Shown here: positions 19,350 through 29,032 of the stretch, in pieces
How positions within the stretch are numbered: the first letter of the stretch is position 1
Layout of the letters: every line of letters begins with the position of its first letter
Assembly (NCBI GenBank): GCA_027459665.1
Contig: DAIDHN010000010.1
Span: 1-64,000 of the forward strand
Reading direction: 5' to 3'
Source of the DNA: Chthonomonadaceae bacterium
GTDB lineage: Bacteria > Armatimonadota > Chthonomonadetes > Chthonomonadales > Chthonomonadaceae
DNA length: 64,000 bases
Translations under genes and position numbers: made by a program
Notes under the pieces: generated by a model
What the model was told of the DNA's origin: nothing
The model's database searches: none
Seen by the model: the letters and a program-made list of their open reading frames with translations, nothing else

Positions 19350-21086
19350 ATGGCAAACGAAACTTTAAATAGAGAAGGCTCCAATACGCACAGGCGAGTA
19401 GCACGTGGAACTGCCTACATGATGCTGGGAATACTTGGCAGTCGTATTGCCGGTCTGTTGCGTGAGCGCGTAATAGCGCACCATTTTGGGCAGGGCTACT
19501 ACACAGACATATACAGCGGTGCGTTTACCATACCTGATCTGATATTTTTTCTAATAGCCGGTGGTGCGCTGTCGAGTGCATTCATTCCTGTGTTTACAGA
19601 GTATATTACGCGCGGAGAAAAGAAAGAAGCCTGGCGTGTGTTCAGTGTTGTATCTACTGTGATGTGCTGCATATTGTTTGTGCTGATTGTGCTGGGCGAG
19701 GTATTTGCGCATCGGCTGGTACTGCTGACCAACCCTGGGTTTGCGCTTATTCCGGGCAAGGTAGACGCCACTGTTCCACTTACCCGCATACTTTTGCCGG
19801 CACAAATCTGCTTCTTTTTAGGTGGGCTGATGATGGGCAGCCTTACTGCACGAGATATTTTTTGGGGGCAGGCAACCGGCCCGATTATTTACAATATTGG
19901 TATTATTGCCGGAGGCATCTTTTTAACCAGCAGGTACGGCGTAGCAGGTTTATGCATAGGGGCAGTAGGCGGCGCACTGGCGGGAAACCTGATATTGCAA
20001 TGGATTTTAGTACGCTGGAGCGGAGGGTACTATGTACTGCCGCCTTTGAGAACTACCGGGCGCTGGCTGTGGAACAGAATGCGAGGCAATGCTGGTGCAA
20101 TGCCGCCTGAACTCGCAGGCTACTGGAAGCATCCGGGAGCGAAAAAGGTGTGGAAGCTTATGCTGCCTGTTATACTTGGGCTTGCGCTACCTCCTGTTTC
20201 TACACTGATTAACAAAATGTTTGCTTCCACCCTGGGAAACGGGCCGCAAACTGCTCTGATGAATGCAAACAAGCTGATGAATATCCCCATAGCCATATTG
20301 GGGCAGGCCGCAGGCATTGCCATTTTTCCAACTATGGCTGCTCAGGCTGCACGGCGTGACATGGTTAGCCTGCGCAGAAGCGTGAATTTTGGAGTGCGTT
20401 CTATTCTGTTCATGACTGTACCCGCTTCGGTGCTTTTGTTTCAGCTGGCAATGCCGCTGGTTCAGCTGATGCTGCAAACAGGAAAGTTTGAACACAGTGC
20501 AGCTCTGCTTACCGCCGCTACCCTGCGGGCATTTGCTGTGGGGGTGTTTGCATGGTCTACTCAGGCAGTGGTGGCAAGGGGCTTTTATGCTGTGCAGGAT
20601 ACGCGAACCCCTGTGATAGTGGGAACTTGCATGACAGTACTATTTTTAGGCGGCAACTGGCTGCTGCTGCACGAAGTAGGCACTGAAAAAACGATGCTTG
20701 CTACCGCTGGACTGGCGCTTCTCACATCGGTATCTGCCAGTATTTTAATGATAATGATGCTTATTCTGCTGCATCGAAAGCTGGGCGGCATCAATATGCG
20801 CAGACTTGCTGTTTCTATATTGCGCACTCTTGCTGCCAGTGCCGCACTGGCAGTAGCATGCGTACCTGTTCGAAATGCAATTGCTGCCCACTTTCCAGTT
20901 CTCAGCCAGGATTCTCCTGGTCAGCGTGTAGCGCTGCCAGCTCTCACTGTCATTCTTGGCAGTACTGCTGCAGGCATAGCGGTGTACCTTACTGCTGCGC
21001 ATTTGCTGAAAATGGAGGAGGTTTCTGTGCTGAAACCAATTGGGAGAAAGCTGCTTCGCAAGAAAAAAAGCGCCACAACAGTCTGA
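19350..21086 (+). CDS. murJ: Lipid II flippase MurJ
   Basis: MurJ moves lipid II across the inner membrane for peptidoglycan synthesis. The 578-residue length and about 14 predicted helices fit the family. Diagnostic stretches are GSRIAGLLRERVIAHHFG near the N-terminus, DLIFFLIAGGALSSAFIPVF and AGIAIFPTMAAQAARRD. ATG 19350 is the likely start; a TTG nine bases earlier is in frame, with AGGT closer to it. The gene stands alone, divergent from the protease and ending 3 bases from the convergent ABC exporter, so the two transcripts probably overlap. Confidence 0.95.
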   Translation: MANETLNREGSNTHRRVARGTAYMMLGILGSRIAGLLRERVIAHHFGQGYYTDIYSGAFTIPDLIFFLIAGGALSSAFIPVFTEYITRGEKKEAWRVFSVVSTVMCCILFVLIVLGEVFAHRLVLLTNPGFALIPGKVDATVPLTRILLPAQICFFLGGLMMGSLTARDIFWGQATGPIIYNIGIIAGGIFLTSRYGVAGLCIGAVGGALAGNLILQWILVRWSGGYYVLPPLRTTGRWLWNRMRGNAGAMPPELAGYWKHPGAKKVWKLMLPVILGLALPPVSTLINKMFASTLGNGPQTALMNANKLMNIPIAILGQAAGIAIFPTMAAQAARRDMVSLRRSVNFGVRSILFMTVPASVLLFQLAMPLVQLMLQTGKFEHSAALLTAATLRAFAVGVFAWSTQAVVARGFYAVQDTRTPVIVGTCMTVLFLGGNWLLLHEVGTEKTMLATAGLALLTSVSASILMIMMLILLHRKLGGINMRRLAVSILRTLAASAALAVACVPVRNAIAAHFPVLSQDSPGQRVALPALTVILGSTAAGIAVYLTAAHLLKMEEVSVLKPIGRKLLRKKKSATTV

Positions 21087-21089
21087 GGT

Positions 21090-22886
21090 TCAGAGGCTCT
21101 CTGCATGTGATATGTTCTTGGTATCTAGTAAATTTCTGTGCAAAGAGGCATAACCTCCGTTGTGTTGCATGAGCTGAGCATGAGTGCCATATTCCATTAT
21201 TTCACCATGATCCAGTACTGCTATCTGGTGAGCATTTTGCACTGTGCTAAGTCTGTGTGCAATCACCATGGTGGTACGCCCTTGCATCAGTCGTTCTAGG
21301 GCTTCATGCACCAACGCCTCACTGCGCGTATCCAGTGAAGAAGTAGCCTCATCAAGCACAAGAATGCGCGGGTTTTTCAGCACTGCACGTGCAATGGCCA
21401 CCCTTTGTCGCTGTCCTCCCGATAGTGTAACCCCCCGCTCACCAATGAGCGTATCGCAGCCATTGGGAAGATTTGCAGCAAATTCTGAAACATTGGCGGC
21501 TCTGGCAGCCTCTTCTACCTCTTCATCTGTAGCCTCCAGCCTTCCGTAGCGGATATTCTCCCGCAATGTAATGTTGAAAAGCGCCGGCTCCTGCGGCACC
21601 ATTCCGATATGTTCCCTCAGGCTGCTGCGCTGCAGCTGTCGTATATCTTTGCCATCTATGCGTATGCTTCCGGCCTCCAATTCATAAAAACGGTAGAGCA
21701 GGGCGGCAAGAGTGGTTTTCCCTGAGCCGGATGCTCCTACCAGTGCAGTGACTCGGCCGGCGGGAAGTTGCAGATTCAGGTTTTTGATCACAGGCGTATT
21801 GGAACTGTACGAAAAGCAGATGTTTTCAAACTCAATCAACCCTGGTCCATTGGGAAATGGTTCTGCACTGGGTGTATCTTCAATTTCGGTAGATTCGTCG
21901 AGTACGCTAAACAAACGTTCCGATGCACCTGCTGCCCTTTGCAGCCCTGTGTACTGCATGGCGAGCGACCCCATTGGACCGCTGATGATGGCGATAGTTA
22001 CCAAAAAAGCAAGCAGCGAGCCGGGGGTAAGCGTTCCTTGCAGCACACATCGCCCTCCATACCACACCACCCCCATGAGTATAATCATAAAACCTGAATA
22101 CCCCATGGAGTTGAAGCTGGCTTCTATGACAGATGCCTTCATGTTCAGGTTGAATATTTTTTGCAACCCTTCTAAAGTGCGCTTCTCTTCATGGCTTTCA
22201 CGCGCAAATGCCTTTACAAGTCGAATGTTGGCAAGTGCTTCTGTGATGCCTCCCATAGTTTGGGAGAGTGCATCGAGACCTGCACGATTTAGTTTGCGCA
22301 GTCTGGGGCCGAGCAGTACAAAGTAGCTTAAAAGCAGTACAAGCAGGAAAATGACAGTGAGCGTAAGCCGCCAGTCTATGGCAACTGCAAGCCCAATGCC
22401 TCCTAGCAGCGTAACCAGGTTGCCAACAAAACGTACAACATCTTCTGTAAGAGTTTGCTGCAGCTGGCTCACGTCATTGGAGAGCCATGAGGTAGTGTCG
22501 CCTGATCTGTGATGGTCAAACCAAGTAACGGGCAGTTGTTCCAGATGTGCGAACAGGTCGTACCGAAGGTTTTTGACAATAGAGTTGCCTGCCCATGCCA
22601 CCAGTATATATTCTGTAAACAAGATCAGCCCCGAGGCAATGAGCAGTGCTGCAATATAGAGGGCATAGCGGTTCAGCACTGCCGGCTGGTGTGTGCGAAC
22701 CAAAGTATCTACCGCATTGCGGCAGAGCAGTGGAAAAAGCAGACTGAGTACTGTATCACCCAGTATCAGAATGCCAGCGAGAACAAGCTGCAGTCTGAAC
22801 GGGCGCGCGAGGCCAAACAGCCTGCGGAGCGCGGGCAGGTCCAGCCTGCTTTTGGAGGTTTCGGTTTGGGGAGCATGGTTTTCCAT
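21090..22886 (-). CDS. ABC exporter, fused membrane and ATPase domains
   Basis: A 598-residue half-transporter of the MsbA/MDR type that works as a homodimer. Six membrane helices occupy about residues 30-330. The ATPase domain carries Walker A GASGSGKTT, signature LSGGQRQRVAIARA, Walker B ILVLDEATSSLD and the switch histidine in IAHRLSTV. The substrate could be lipid, peptide or drug. I chose ATG 22886 because it fits the usual N-terminal length; a longer frame reaching 23063 would overlap the GH172 gene. No clear ribosome site is visible at 22886, so the start is uncertain. Confidence 0.9.
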   Translation of the reverse strand: MENHAPQTETSKSRLDLPALRRLFGLARPFRLQLVLAGILILGDTVLSLLFPLLCRNAVDTLVRTHQPAVLNRYALYIAALLIASGLILFTEYILVAWAGNSIVKNLRYDLFAHLEQLPVTWFDHHRSGDTTSWLSNDVSQLQQTLTEDVVRFVGNLVTLLGGIGLAVAIDWRLTLTVIFLLVLLLSYFVLLGPRLRKLNRAGLDALSQTMGGITEALANIRLVKAFARESHEEKRTLEGLQKIFNLNMKASVIEASFNSMGYSGFMIILMGVVWYGGRCVLQGTLTPGSLLAFLVTIAIISGPMGSLAMQYTGLQRAAGASERLFSVLDESTEIEDTPSAEPFPNGPGLIEFENICFSYSSNTPVIKNLNLQLPAGRVTALVGASGSGKTTLAALLYRFYELEAGSIRIDGKDIRQLQRSSLREHIGMVPQEPALFNITLRENIRYGRLEATDEEVEEAARAANVSEFAANLPNGCDTLIGERGVTLSGGQRQRVAIARAVLKNPRILVLDEATSSLDTRSEALVHEALERLMQGRTTMVIAHRLSTVQNAHQIAVLDHGEIMEYGTHAQLMQHNGGYASLHRNLLDTKNISHAESL

Positions 22887-22971
22887 ACAAAGAGTACGAA
22901 GCGGTGTGCAGAGCGGTTTCGCGCGCAGTTTGTGCGGGAAGCAGTGGGTGATGCTTCCCGCATGGAGGGGG

Positions 22972-24063
<1,092 letters not shown>

Positions 24064-24128
24064 TTAGTGTTCATTTCTGCTCACATTACTGGCAGGGGCG
24101 CCAGTTTGAGCGTGGGATAAAGACAGGT

Positions 24129-25163
24129 TTAGTTCATGTCAAAAACTACTTTACCGCATAGCCCGTCCCGCATCAGCTCCATTCCATGCTGATATTCTGA
24201 GATAGGCAGCTGGTGCGTTATTACTGGCTCTACATTCAGTCTGCCAGATGCAAGCAGCGCTCGCATTGTGTGCCAGGTTTCGTACAGCCGCCGCCCCACA
24301 ATGCCATGTACGGTTATGCCGCGAAAAATCAGGTCTTCAGCCAGATTGATAGAAACAGGCCCTGCTGGAATTCCCATGAGGGAGACTGATCCGCCGGGGC
24401 GTGTAATACGCAGCGATTGCTGTATAGCAGAGGGCGCTCCAGACATTTCCAGCGCGACATCTACGCCCTGTCCACCGGTGAGCTGTGCAAGCGCCGTTTC
24501 CACATTTTGTTCCAGCGGATTGAAGGTTTCTGTAGCGCCGAGCTTGCGTGCAAGTTCCAGGCGGTATGGGCTGGTGTCTGTGGCGAACACCCGGCTGGCG
24601 CCAGCTGCCTGGGCAACTGCTACCGCGAAGATGCCTATTGGCCCGCAGCCCAGCACAGCCACATCGCTGCCTGCAATAGAGTGTGCCATGGTAGCATGCA
24701 CTGCATTGCCAAGAGGGTCTTGAATACATGCAAGGTGGGGAGGAATGTTTTCATCGTTGCGCCAGGCGGAGCGTTCAGGCACTACCGCATATTTTGCAAA
24801 ACAGCCGTCTACATCTACCCCCAGAATGCGCGTGTTGGCGCATACATGGTACTGGTTGCGCAGGCACTCTGGGCAGCGGCCGCATACCTGGTGGCTCTCG
24901 CCGCTTACATAATCTCCTGGTTTGAGGCTTTGTACTTCACTGCCGACTTCCACCACTCTGCCGGCAAATTCGTGGCCCATAATTCTGGGCGGTTTCACTC
25001 TTCCTGCCGACCAAGAGTCCCATTGGTAGATGTGGTAATCGGTACCGCAAATTGAGGTAGCCAGCACCTGTATTTTTACCTGGTCTGGTCTGGTGATAAC
25101 TGGTTCAGGCACATCAATGCGATCAGCGCCTGGTGCAGAGCTGGTTTTGACTACTGCGAGCAT
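24129..25163 (-). CDS. Zinc alcohol dehydrogenase, threonine dehydrogenase-like
   Basis: A 344-residue medium-chain NAD(P)-dependent dehydrogenase. The catalytic zinc site is seen as ICGTDYHIY and GHEFAG, the structural zinc site as CGRCPECLRNQYHVC, and the nucleotide fold as VLGCGPIGIFAVAVAQAAGA. Overall similarity is to L-threonine 3-dehydrogenase (Tdh), including DYHIYQWDSW and VKPPRIMGHE, but sugar alcohol dehydrogenases share these features, and the polysaccharide setting keeps that open. ATG 25163 gives the standard N-terminus; the longer frame to 25304 would overlap the upstream gene. Confidence 0.85.
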   Translation of the reverse strand: MLAVVKTSSAPGADRIDVPEPVITRPDQVKIQVLATSICGTDYHIYQWDSWSAGRVKPPRIMGHEFAGRVVEVGSEVQSLKPGDYVSGESHQVCGRCPECLRNQYHVCANTRILGVDVDGCFAKYAVVPERSAWRNDENIPPHLACIQDPLGNAVHATMAHSIAGSDVAVLGCGPIGIFAVAVAQAAGASRVFATDTSPYRLELARKLGATETFNPLEQNVETALAQLTGGQGVDVALEMSGAPSAIQQSLRITRPGGSVSLMGIPAGPVSINLAEDLIFRGITVHGIVGRRLYETWHTMRALLASGRLNVEPVITHQLPISEYQHGMELMRDGLCGKVVFDMN

Positions 25164-25201
25164 AGCGATAAGGGGTCCTTTCCGGGTGAGAAGAGTGGAG
25201 G

Positions 25202-26446
25202 TTATGGGTCGGTTTGAGCAGGCTCCTGTGCCAGGCGTGGATAGTTGTAAAACAGAATAATTTTGATAGAGGCAGCTACCGGGGTGGCAAGCAGCATGCC
25301 CCACACTCCGAAGAGCGTGGCTCCGGCAGCCAGCGCAAAGAGGCTTGCTACGGGATGCAGCCCTACCGAGCCTCCCACTACTCTGGGGTACACCAGTTGA
25401 TCAAAAACAATATTTGCCAAGCCTATGCTGCATGCCATTACCAGTAAGGCAAACGGCAGGTTGTGCTGCGGTACATCAAATAGAAACAGAGGGTGATGAC
25501 TGCTCAGGTAGGCAAGAGTTGCCGCACTGGTTGCTGTGATCAGATTACCCACATAAGGTACAGCGTAGAAAAGCCCTGCAAGCAGCGCAAGAAAGAGTGC
25601 ATATTGCACATCGAGCGACTGAAAAAGTATAAAAGCACAAATGGAGAATAGTATGCAGATTTTTGCAAGCCCTCTGAGGTATGCGCTGAATATTTCCATT
25701 ATTTCGGTACTGATGGCATCTACCTGCTGCTGACGGTTTTCGGGGAATATGCTGATAATGCGTGTTCGCATGGCAGGATAGTCTCGCATTATAAAAAAGC
25801 CCGATACCGGTATGATTACCAGCCAGAGCAGATGTGAAAGCAGCCAGTTGAGGCTTGAACGCACTCCATCTAGAAAGAGGTCTACCGTCCTTTGAACGGG
25901 GCTGCTTTTGTCGTTGATGAGTGACTTGATGTTGGTTTGATGCACGCCAAATGAGTCGAGCAGTTTGTGATGCAGCAGGAGGAAGGTGTTTGCTGTTTGC
26001 TGAATGCTTGCGTAGTAGCTGCTTAGATTTGTGCTGAGGGTTTGCAGCTGCTGCCAGGCAAGAGGCGCTACAAAAAAAATGATTCCCAGCAGAATGAGTA
26101 GCGCGATGAGATAATAGGCCAGAACCCCCTGCGTTCTGGTATGTATCCACTTGCCGTTTTTTTCCAGATAACGAAGGGACGGGTCTAGCAGGGCAGCCAG
26201 AAAAAAGGCAATGAGGAATGGTGGCAGCACTGACTGCACATAGTATAGAAACACCAGCAGCACCAACCCTGATATGCAGTATCCAAGCGTGCGCCGCAGT
26301 TGCGAGGGGGTCCAGCCAAAAAGATAAACCGATCGCGCCGACATCATAATGCCATGCGAGGTTTGCGCGACAGGATTTTCTGCAGGCCCTGCGTCGGAGG
26401 AAATCAGTTTTCCTGCAGCTCCTCTCTGTTCTACAGGGTCTGCCAT
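25202..26446 (-). CDS. AI-2E family (PerM-like) membrane transporter
   Basis: A 414-residue inner-membrane protein with about eight helices and the family pattern VLPPFLIAFFLAALLDPSL near the N-terminus, AVPYVGNLITA and PRVVGGSVGLHPVASLFALAAG near the C-terminus. Members of this family have been linked to AI-2 export, sodium/proton exchange or unknown transport, so no substrate is claimed. It begins 4 bases after the ytxH-like gene and is the last member of the tightly packed mnmA run. Confidence 0.9.
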   Translation of the reverse strand: MADPVEQRGAAGKLISSDAGPAENPVAQTSHGIMMSARSVYLFGWTPSQLRRTLGYCISGLVLLVFLYYVQSVLPPFLIAFFLAALLDPSLRYLEKNGKWIHTRTQGVLAYYLIALLILLGIIFFVAPLAWQQLQTLSTNLSSYYASIQQTANTFLLLHHKLLDSFGVHQTNIKSLINDKSSPVQRTVDLFLDGVRSSLNWLLSHLLWLVIIPVSGFFIMRDYPAMRTRIISIFPENRQQQVDAISTEIMEIFSAYLRGLAKICILFSICAFILFQSLDVQYALFLALLAGLFYAVPYVGNLITATSAATLAYLSSHHPLFLFDVPQHNLPFALLVMACSIGLANIVFDQLVYPRVVGGSVGLHPVASLFALAAGATLFGVWGMLLATPVAASIKIILFYNYPRLAQEPAQTDP

Positions 26447-26450
26447 AGGT

Positions 26451-26726
26451 TTATTCAGCTGCCTCTTCGTCTGATGTTTCGCCCAGTTTTTGCGCCATTT
26501 GTGCGCGCAGTTTTTCAGAAGCGGCTGTTACTTTTTGGCCCATATTCTGGCCAAGTTCATTTACTTTGTCAGACAGTTCATTCATTGTTTTGATCAGGTC
26601 GTCTCTGGTTTCCTCACCAGATTTGGGGGCAAGCAGCAAACCTGCTGCAGCTCCCACCAGCACCCCTATGCCAATGCCGGCCAGTACGCTAAAAAGTACT
26701 CCGCGATCATCATCTGCGTTGTTCAT
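26451..26726 (-). CDS. YtxH-domain protein
   Basis: A 91-residue protein with one N-terminal membrane helix containing GIGIGVLVGAAAGLLLAPKSGEE, shown here in part: GVLVGAAAGLLLAPKSG is the hallmark of YtxH. The remainder is an amphipathic, charged helix that may form a coiled coil. YtxH proteins are membrane-associated, often stress-linked, with no known activity. Its ATG overlaps the stop of the upstream gene by 4 bases. Confidence 0.9.
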   Translation of the reverse strand: MNNADDDRGVLFSVLAGIGIGVLVGAAAGLLLAPKSGEETRDDLIKTMNELSDKVNELGQNMGQKVTAASEKLRAQMAQKLGETSDEEAAE

Positions 26727-27226
26727 TTCTTTACTCCTTTGCCTGTCGGGTTTTGACCAGTGTTTTTACTGGAAGAGGCTTTATGCTTCCAAATACCGGC
26801 AACGCTCTTCAGTATACCACTGGAATTTTGTGTTCGGTTTTTGCCAGCTGTTCTTGTTTTGAGAATTGCCGATGCAATTGTCCCTGCGGTAGAAATCATT
26901 TTTGCCGCACTGCCGGCAGCCTGTGCTTTCATCGCTATGCCTCGCAGCGAGCTTGTTGCTTCATTGAGAGTTTGAGTAACTGCTCCGGCATTTTCAAGAA
27001 CAGTACGTGCACTTTGGAGAACAGGTGTCACTTGCTGATTGAGCAACGTATTCACATTGTCTAGCGTGACATCTACCTGCTTCATGGTATTCTGTGCCTG
27101 CCTGCGTGTATCTTCTACGCCCCCCAGCATTTTTTTTACTTCTCCTAGCAGCAGATAGAGCCTCAGCGCCGCTGCGATGAGAATAAGCAGCAGCAAGATT
27201 TCCAGTGCATGGGAGAGAGCATTCAT
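26723..27226 (-). CDS. DUF948-like single-span membrane protein
   Basis: A 167-residue protein with one N-terminal helix (about residues 5-28, rich in leucine), then a helix-forming region with the pattern TLDNVNTLLNQQVTPVLQSA, and a basic, Lys/Asn/Gly-rich tail. This layout matches DUF948 proteins, which commonly sit beside YtxH genes, as here. The two likely work together at the membrane; no biochemical role is known. It overlaps both neighbours by 4 bases, so translation is coupled. Confidence 0.75.
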   Translation of the reverse strand: MNALSHALEILLLLILIAAALRLYLLLGEVKKMLGGVEDTRRQAQNTMKQVDVTLDNVNTLLNQQVTPVLQSARTVLENAGAVTQTLNEATSSLRGIAMKAQAAGSAAKMISTAGTIASAILKTRTAGKNRTQNSSGILKSVAGIWKHKASSSKNTGQNPTGKGVKK

Positions 27227-27660
27227 GGCAGCACCTCTTTTTGACTATTGGTTTCACCAAGAAGTAGAAATGGTTTGGGAAGCAGTTCAGCTACTGTGAA
27301 TGTGCCAATGCCATCTATGATCACCAGTGCATTCTGGGGCATCAGCTCTGCCATTACCTGTCGGCATGCTCCGCAGCACATGCCTGTTTCCGGTCTTGTA
27401 TCGGCTGTGGCGTTTGTGCATGAAAGAGCCAGGCGGGTAAACCTCTTTGCACCGCGGGAAACCGCTGCAAAGAGGGCGCTGCGTTCGGCGCAGCAGCTTA
27501 GGCCGTAGGAGGCATTTTCAACGTTGCATCCTTTTACAATGCCGATTTCAGATTCGCAGGCGGCGCCTACAGCAAAATGAGAGTATGGACAGTAGGCGTG
27601 TTTGGCGGCATCGCGTGCCTGCTGCAGCAGAAACTCTTCATCTCGCGTGAGAGTACTCAT
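27223..27660 (-). CDS. cdd: Cytidine deaminase
   Basis: A 145-residue tetrameric-type cytidine deaminase, which converts cytidine and deoxycytidine to uridine forms in pyrimidine salvage. The zinc-binding motifs are complete: SCCAERSALF (Cys and the proton-shuttling Glu) and MCCGACRQVMAEL. The substrate-binding YSHFAVGAA and GCNVENASYG segments precede them. It overlaps mnmA upstream by 4 bases and the DUF948-like gene downstream by 4 bases. Confidence 0.96.
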   Translation of the reverse strand: MSTLTRDEEFLLQQARDAAKHAYCPYSHFAVGAACESEIGIVKGCNVENASYGLSCCAERSALFAAVSRGAKRFTRLALSCTNATADTRPETGMCCGACRQVMAELMPQNALVIIDGIGTFTVAELLPKPFLLLGETNSQKEVLP

Positions 27661-28781
27661 CCTGCTGTCACCGCGATTTGGGTGTCTGTGAGAGTGCCGC
27701 CTCCAAGCACTACCTGCCCTTCTTCTTCATTTTTGCCCCCATAGAATACAGCAGCCTGCCCGGGCGTAACTGCCCTTTGAGGAGTCTGGAATATTCCTTT
27801 GACCGTCATCGGTGCTGTATCTGGCAGCAGCTGTGCTGCTACCGCCTGCCCATTGTATCGTATTTTCGCCTTGACATTCATGGGTGTTGACAGTACTTCA
27901 ATAGCGCTCCATGTGCAGTTTTCAGCCTGGAAGCCGGGAGCCAACAGGTCTTCTTCTGAGCCAACAACCACGGTATTGATTTCGGCAAGCAGCTGAACCA
28001 CTACCATAGGTTCTCTGCTACCGCCAGGCAGTCTTTTTCGCTGGCCAATGGTATAGAGCGCCACTCCATTGTGCGTGCCAATCACCTCACCCTTCAGGTT
28101 CACAATGTTTCCCTGCCGCAGCACATCAGGCGCGTGATCCTGCAGGAAAGAAACATACCCTTCCCGTGGTACGAAACAAATTTCCTGCGAGTCTGGCTTG
28201 TTTGCAACAGAAAGCCCAAGTTCGGCAGCAATGCGCCGGGTTTCCTGTTTCGAAGCCAGATGTCCCAGGGGCATGAGTGTACGACTGAGAGCATACTGAG
28301 AGAGCGTATAAAGTGCATACGATTGATCTTTAGACAGGTCGCATGCGCGCAGCAGTTCGTGTCTTCCAGAAGTCTCATTAAATCGAATGCGAGCATAATG
28401 GCCGGTAGCCAGATAATCGGCGCCCAGGTTTTCGGCATGCCGCAGCATTTCTTCAAATTTCACACTGCGATTGCACTCTACGCATGGGTTTGGCGTGCGA
28501 CCTCTTCGGTATTCTTGCACAAACTGGTCGATTACTTTTTCGGCAAAGTATTCTCTAAAGTTGAGCACATAATGTGGTATGCCAATACGATTTGCCGCTC
28601 TGCGCGCATCCTCTACCGCACCCAGCGAGCAGCATCCTCCAGTTTTTCCCTGTTCAGAATGCTCCTGCCAAATTTGCAGCGTTATTCCTATTACTTCATA
28701 GCCCTGCTGTTTCAGCAGGGCAGCAGTAACAGCACTGTCCACTCCGCCGCTCATGGCAGCAACCACGGTTCCTTTAGTCAT
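27657..28781 (-). CDS. mnmA: tRNA 2-thiouridylase MnmA
   Basis: MnmA adds sulfur to U34 of the tRNAs for Lys, Glu and Gln. Its 374 residues contain the PP-loop AMSGGVDSAVTAALL near the N-terminus, NPCVECNRSVKF with the first catalytic cysteine (about residue 100), the GHYAR motif and DSQEICFVP with the second cysteine. The gene leads a run of five genes with 4-base overlaps or gaps. The 250-base region upstream separates it from the GH29 gene and should hold its promoter, although I could not define one with confidence. Confidence 0.97.
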   Translation of the reverse strand: MTKGTVVAAMSGGVDSAVTAALLKQQGYEVIGITLQIWQEHSEQGKTGGCCSLGAVEDARRAANRIGIPHYVLNFREYFAEKVIDQFVQEYRRGRTPNPCVECNRSVKFEEMLRHAENLGADYLATGHYARIRFNETSGRHELLRACDLSKDQSYALYTLSQYALSRTLMPLGHLASKQETRRIAAELGLSVANKPDSQEICFVPREGYVSFLQDHAPDVLRQGNIVNLKGEVIGTHNGVALYTIGQRKRLPGGSREPMVVVQLLAEINTVVVGSEEDLLAPGFQAENCTWSAIEVLSTPMNVKAKIRYNGQAVAAQLLPDTAPMTVKGIFQTPQRAVTPGQAAVFYGGKNEEEGQVVLGGGTLTDTQIAVTAG

Positions 28782-28924
28782 TCCTGTTTCCCGGTATGCA
28801 TAGGCTTGCAGAAGCAGGTGCGCCGCTGCTGCAAACCATAAGGCCTAGTCTCAATATATTAACTGGTGTAAGTGTACTACAATTCCTGCGCTCTGTACAG
28901 TGCGGAGGGCTGAAAACCTGAACA

Positions 28925-29007
28925 GGTAGAAAGCAGCAGCATGAATTGGTGCAGATAGTACTGCCAGTTGTAATCTAACAGAACAAAAATCAGCTGCTGT
29001 TTCTACC
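28925..29007. repeat. Imperfect inverted repeat with long loop
   Basis: GGTAGAAAGCAGCAG (28925-28939) can pair with CTGCTGTTTCTACC (28994-29007), leaving one bulged base and a loop of about 54 bases. It lies after the GH29 stop and before mnmA on the same strand, so it could slow or end transcription from GH29. No T-run follows it. Confidence 0.4.
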
Positions 29008-29032
29008 CGGTTATCTTGTGTGCTACTGTGCG

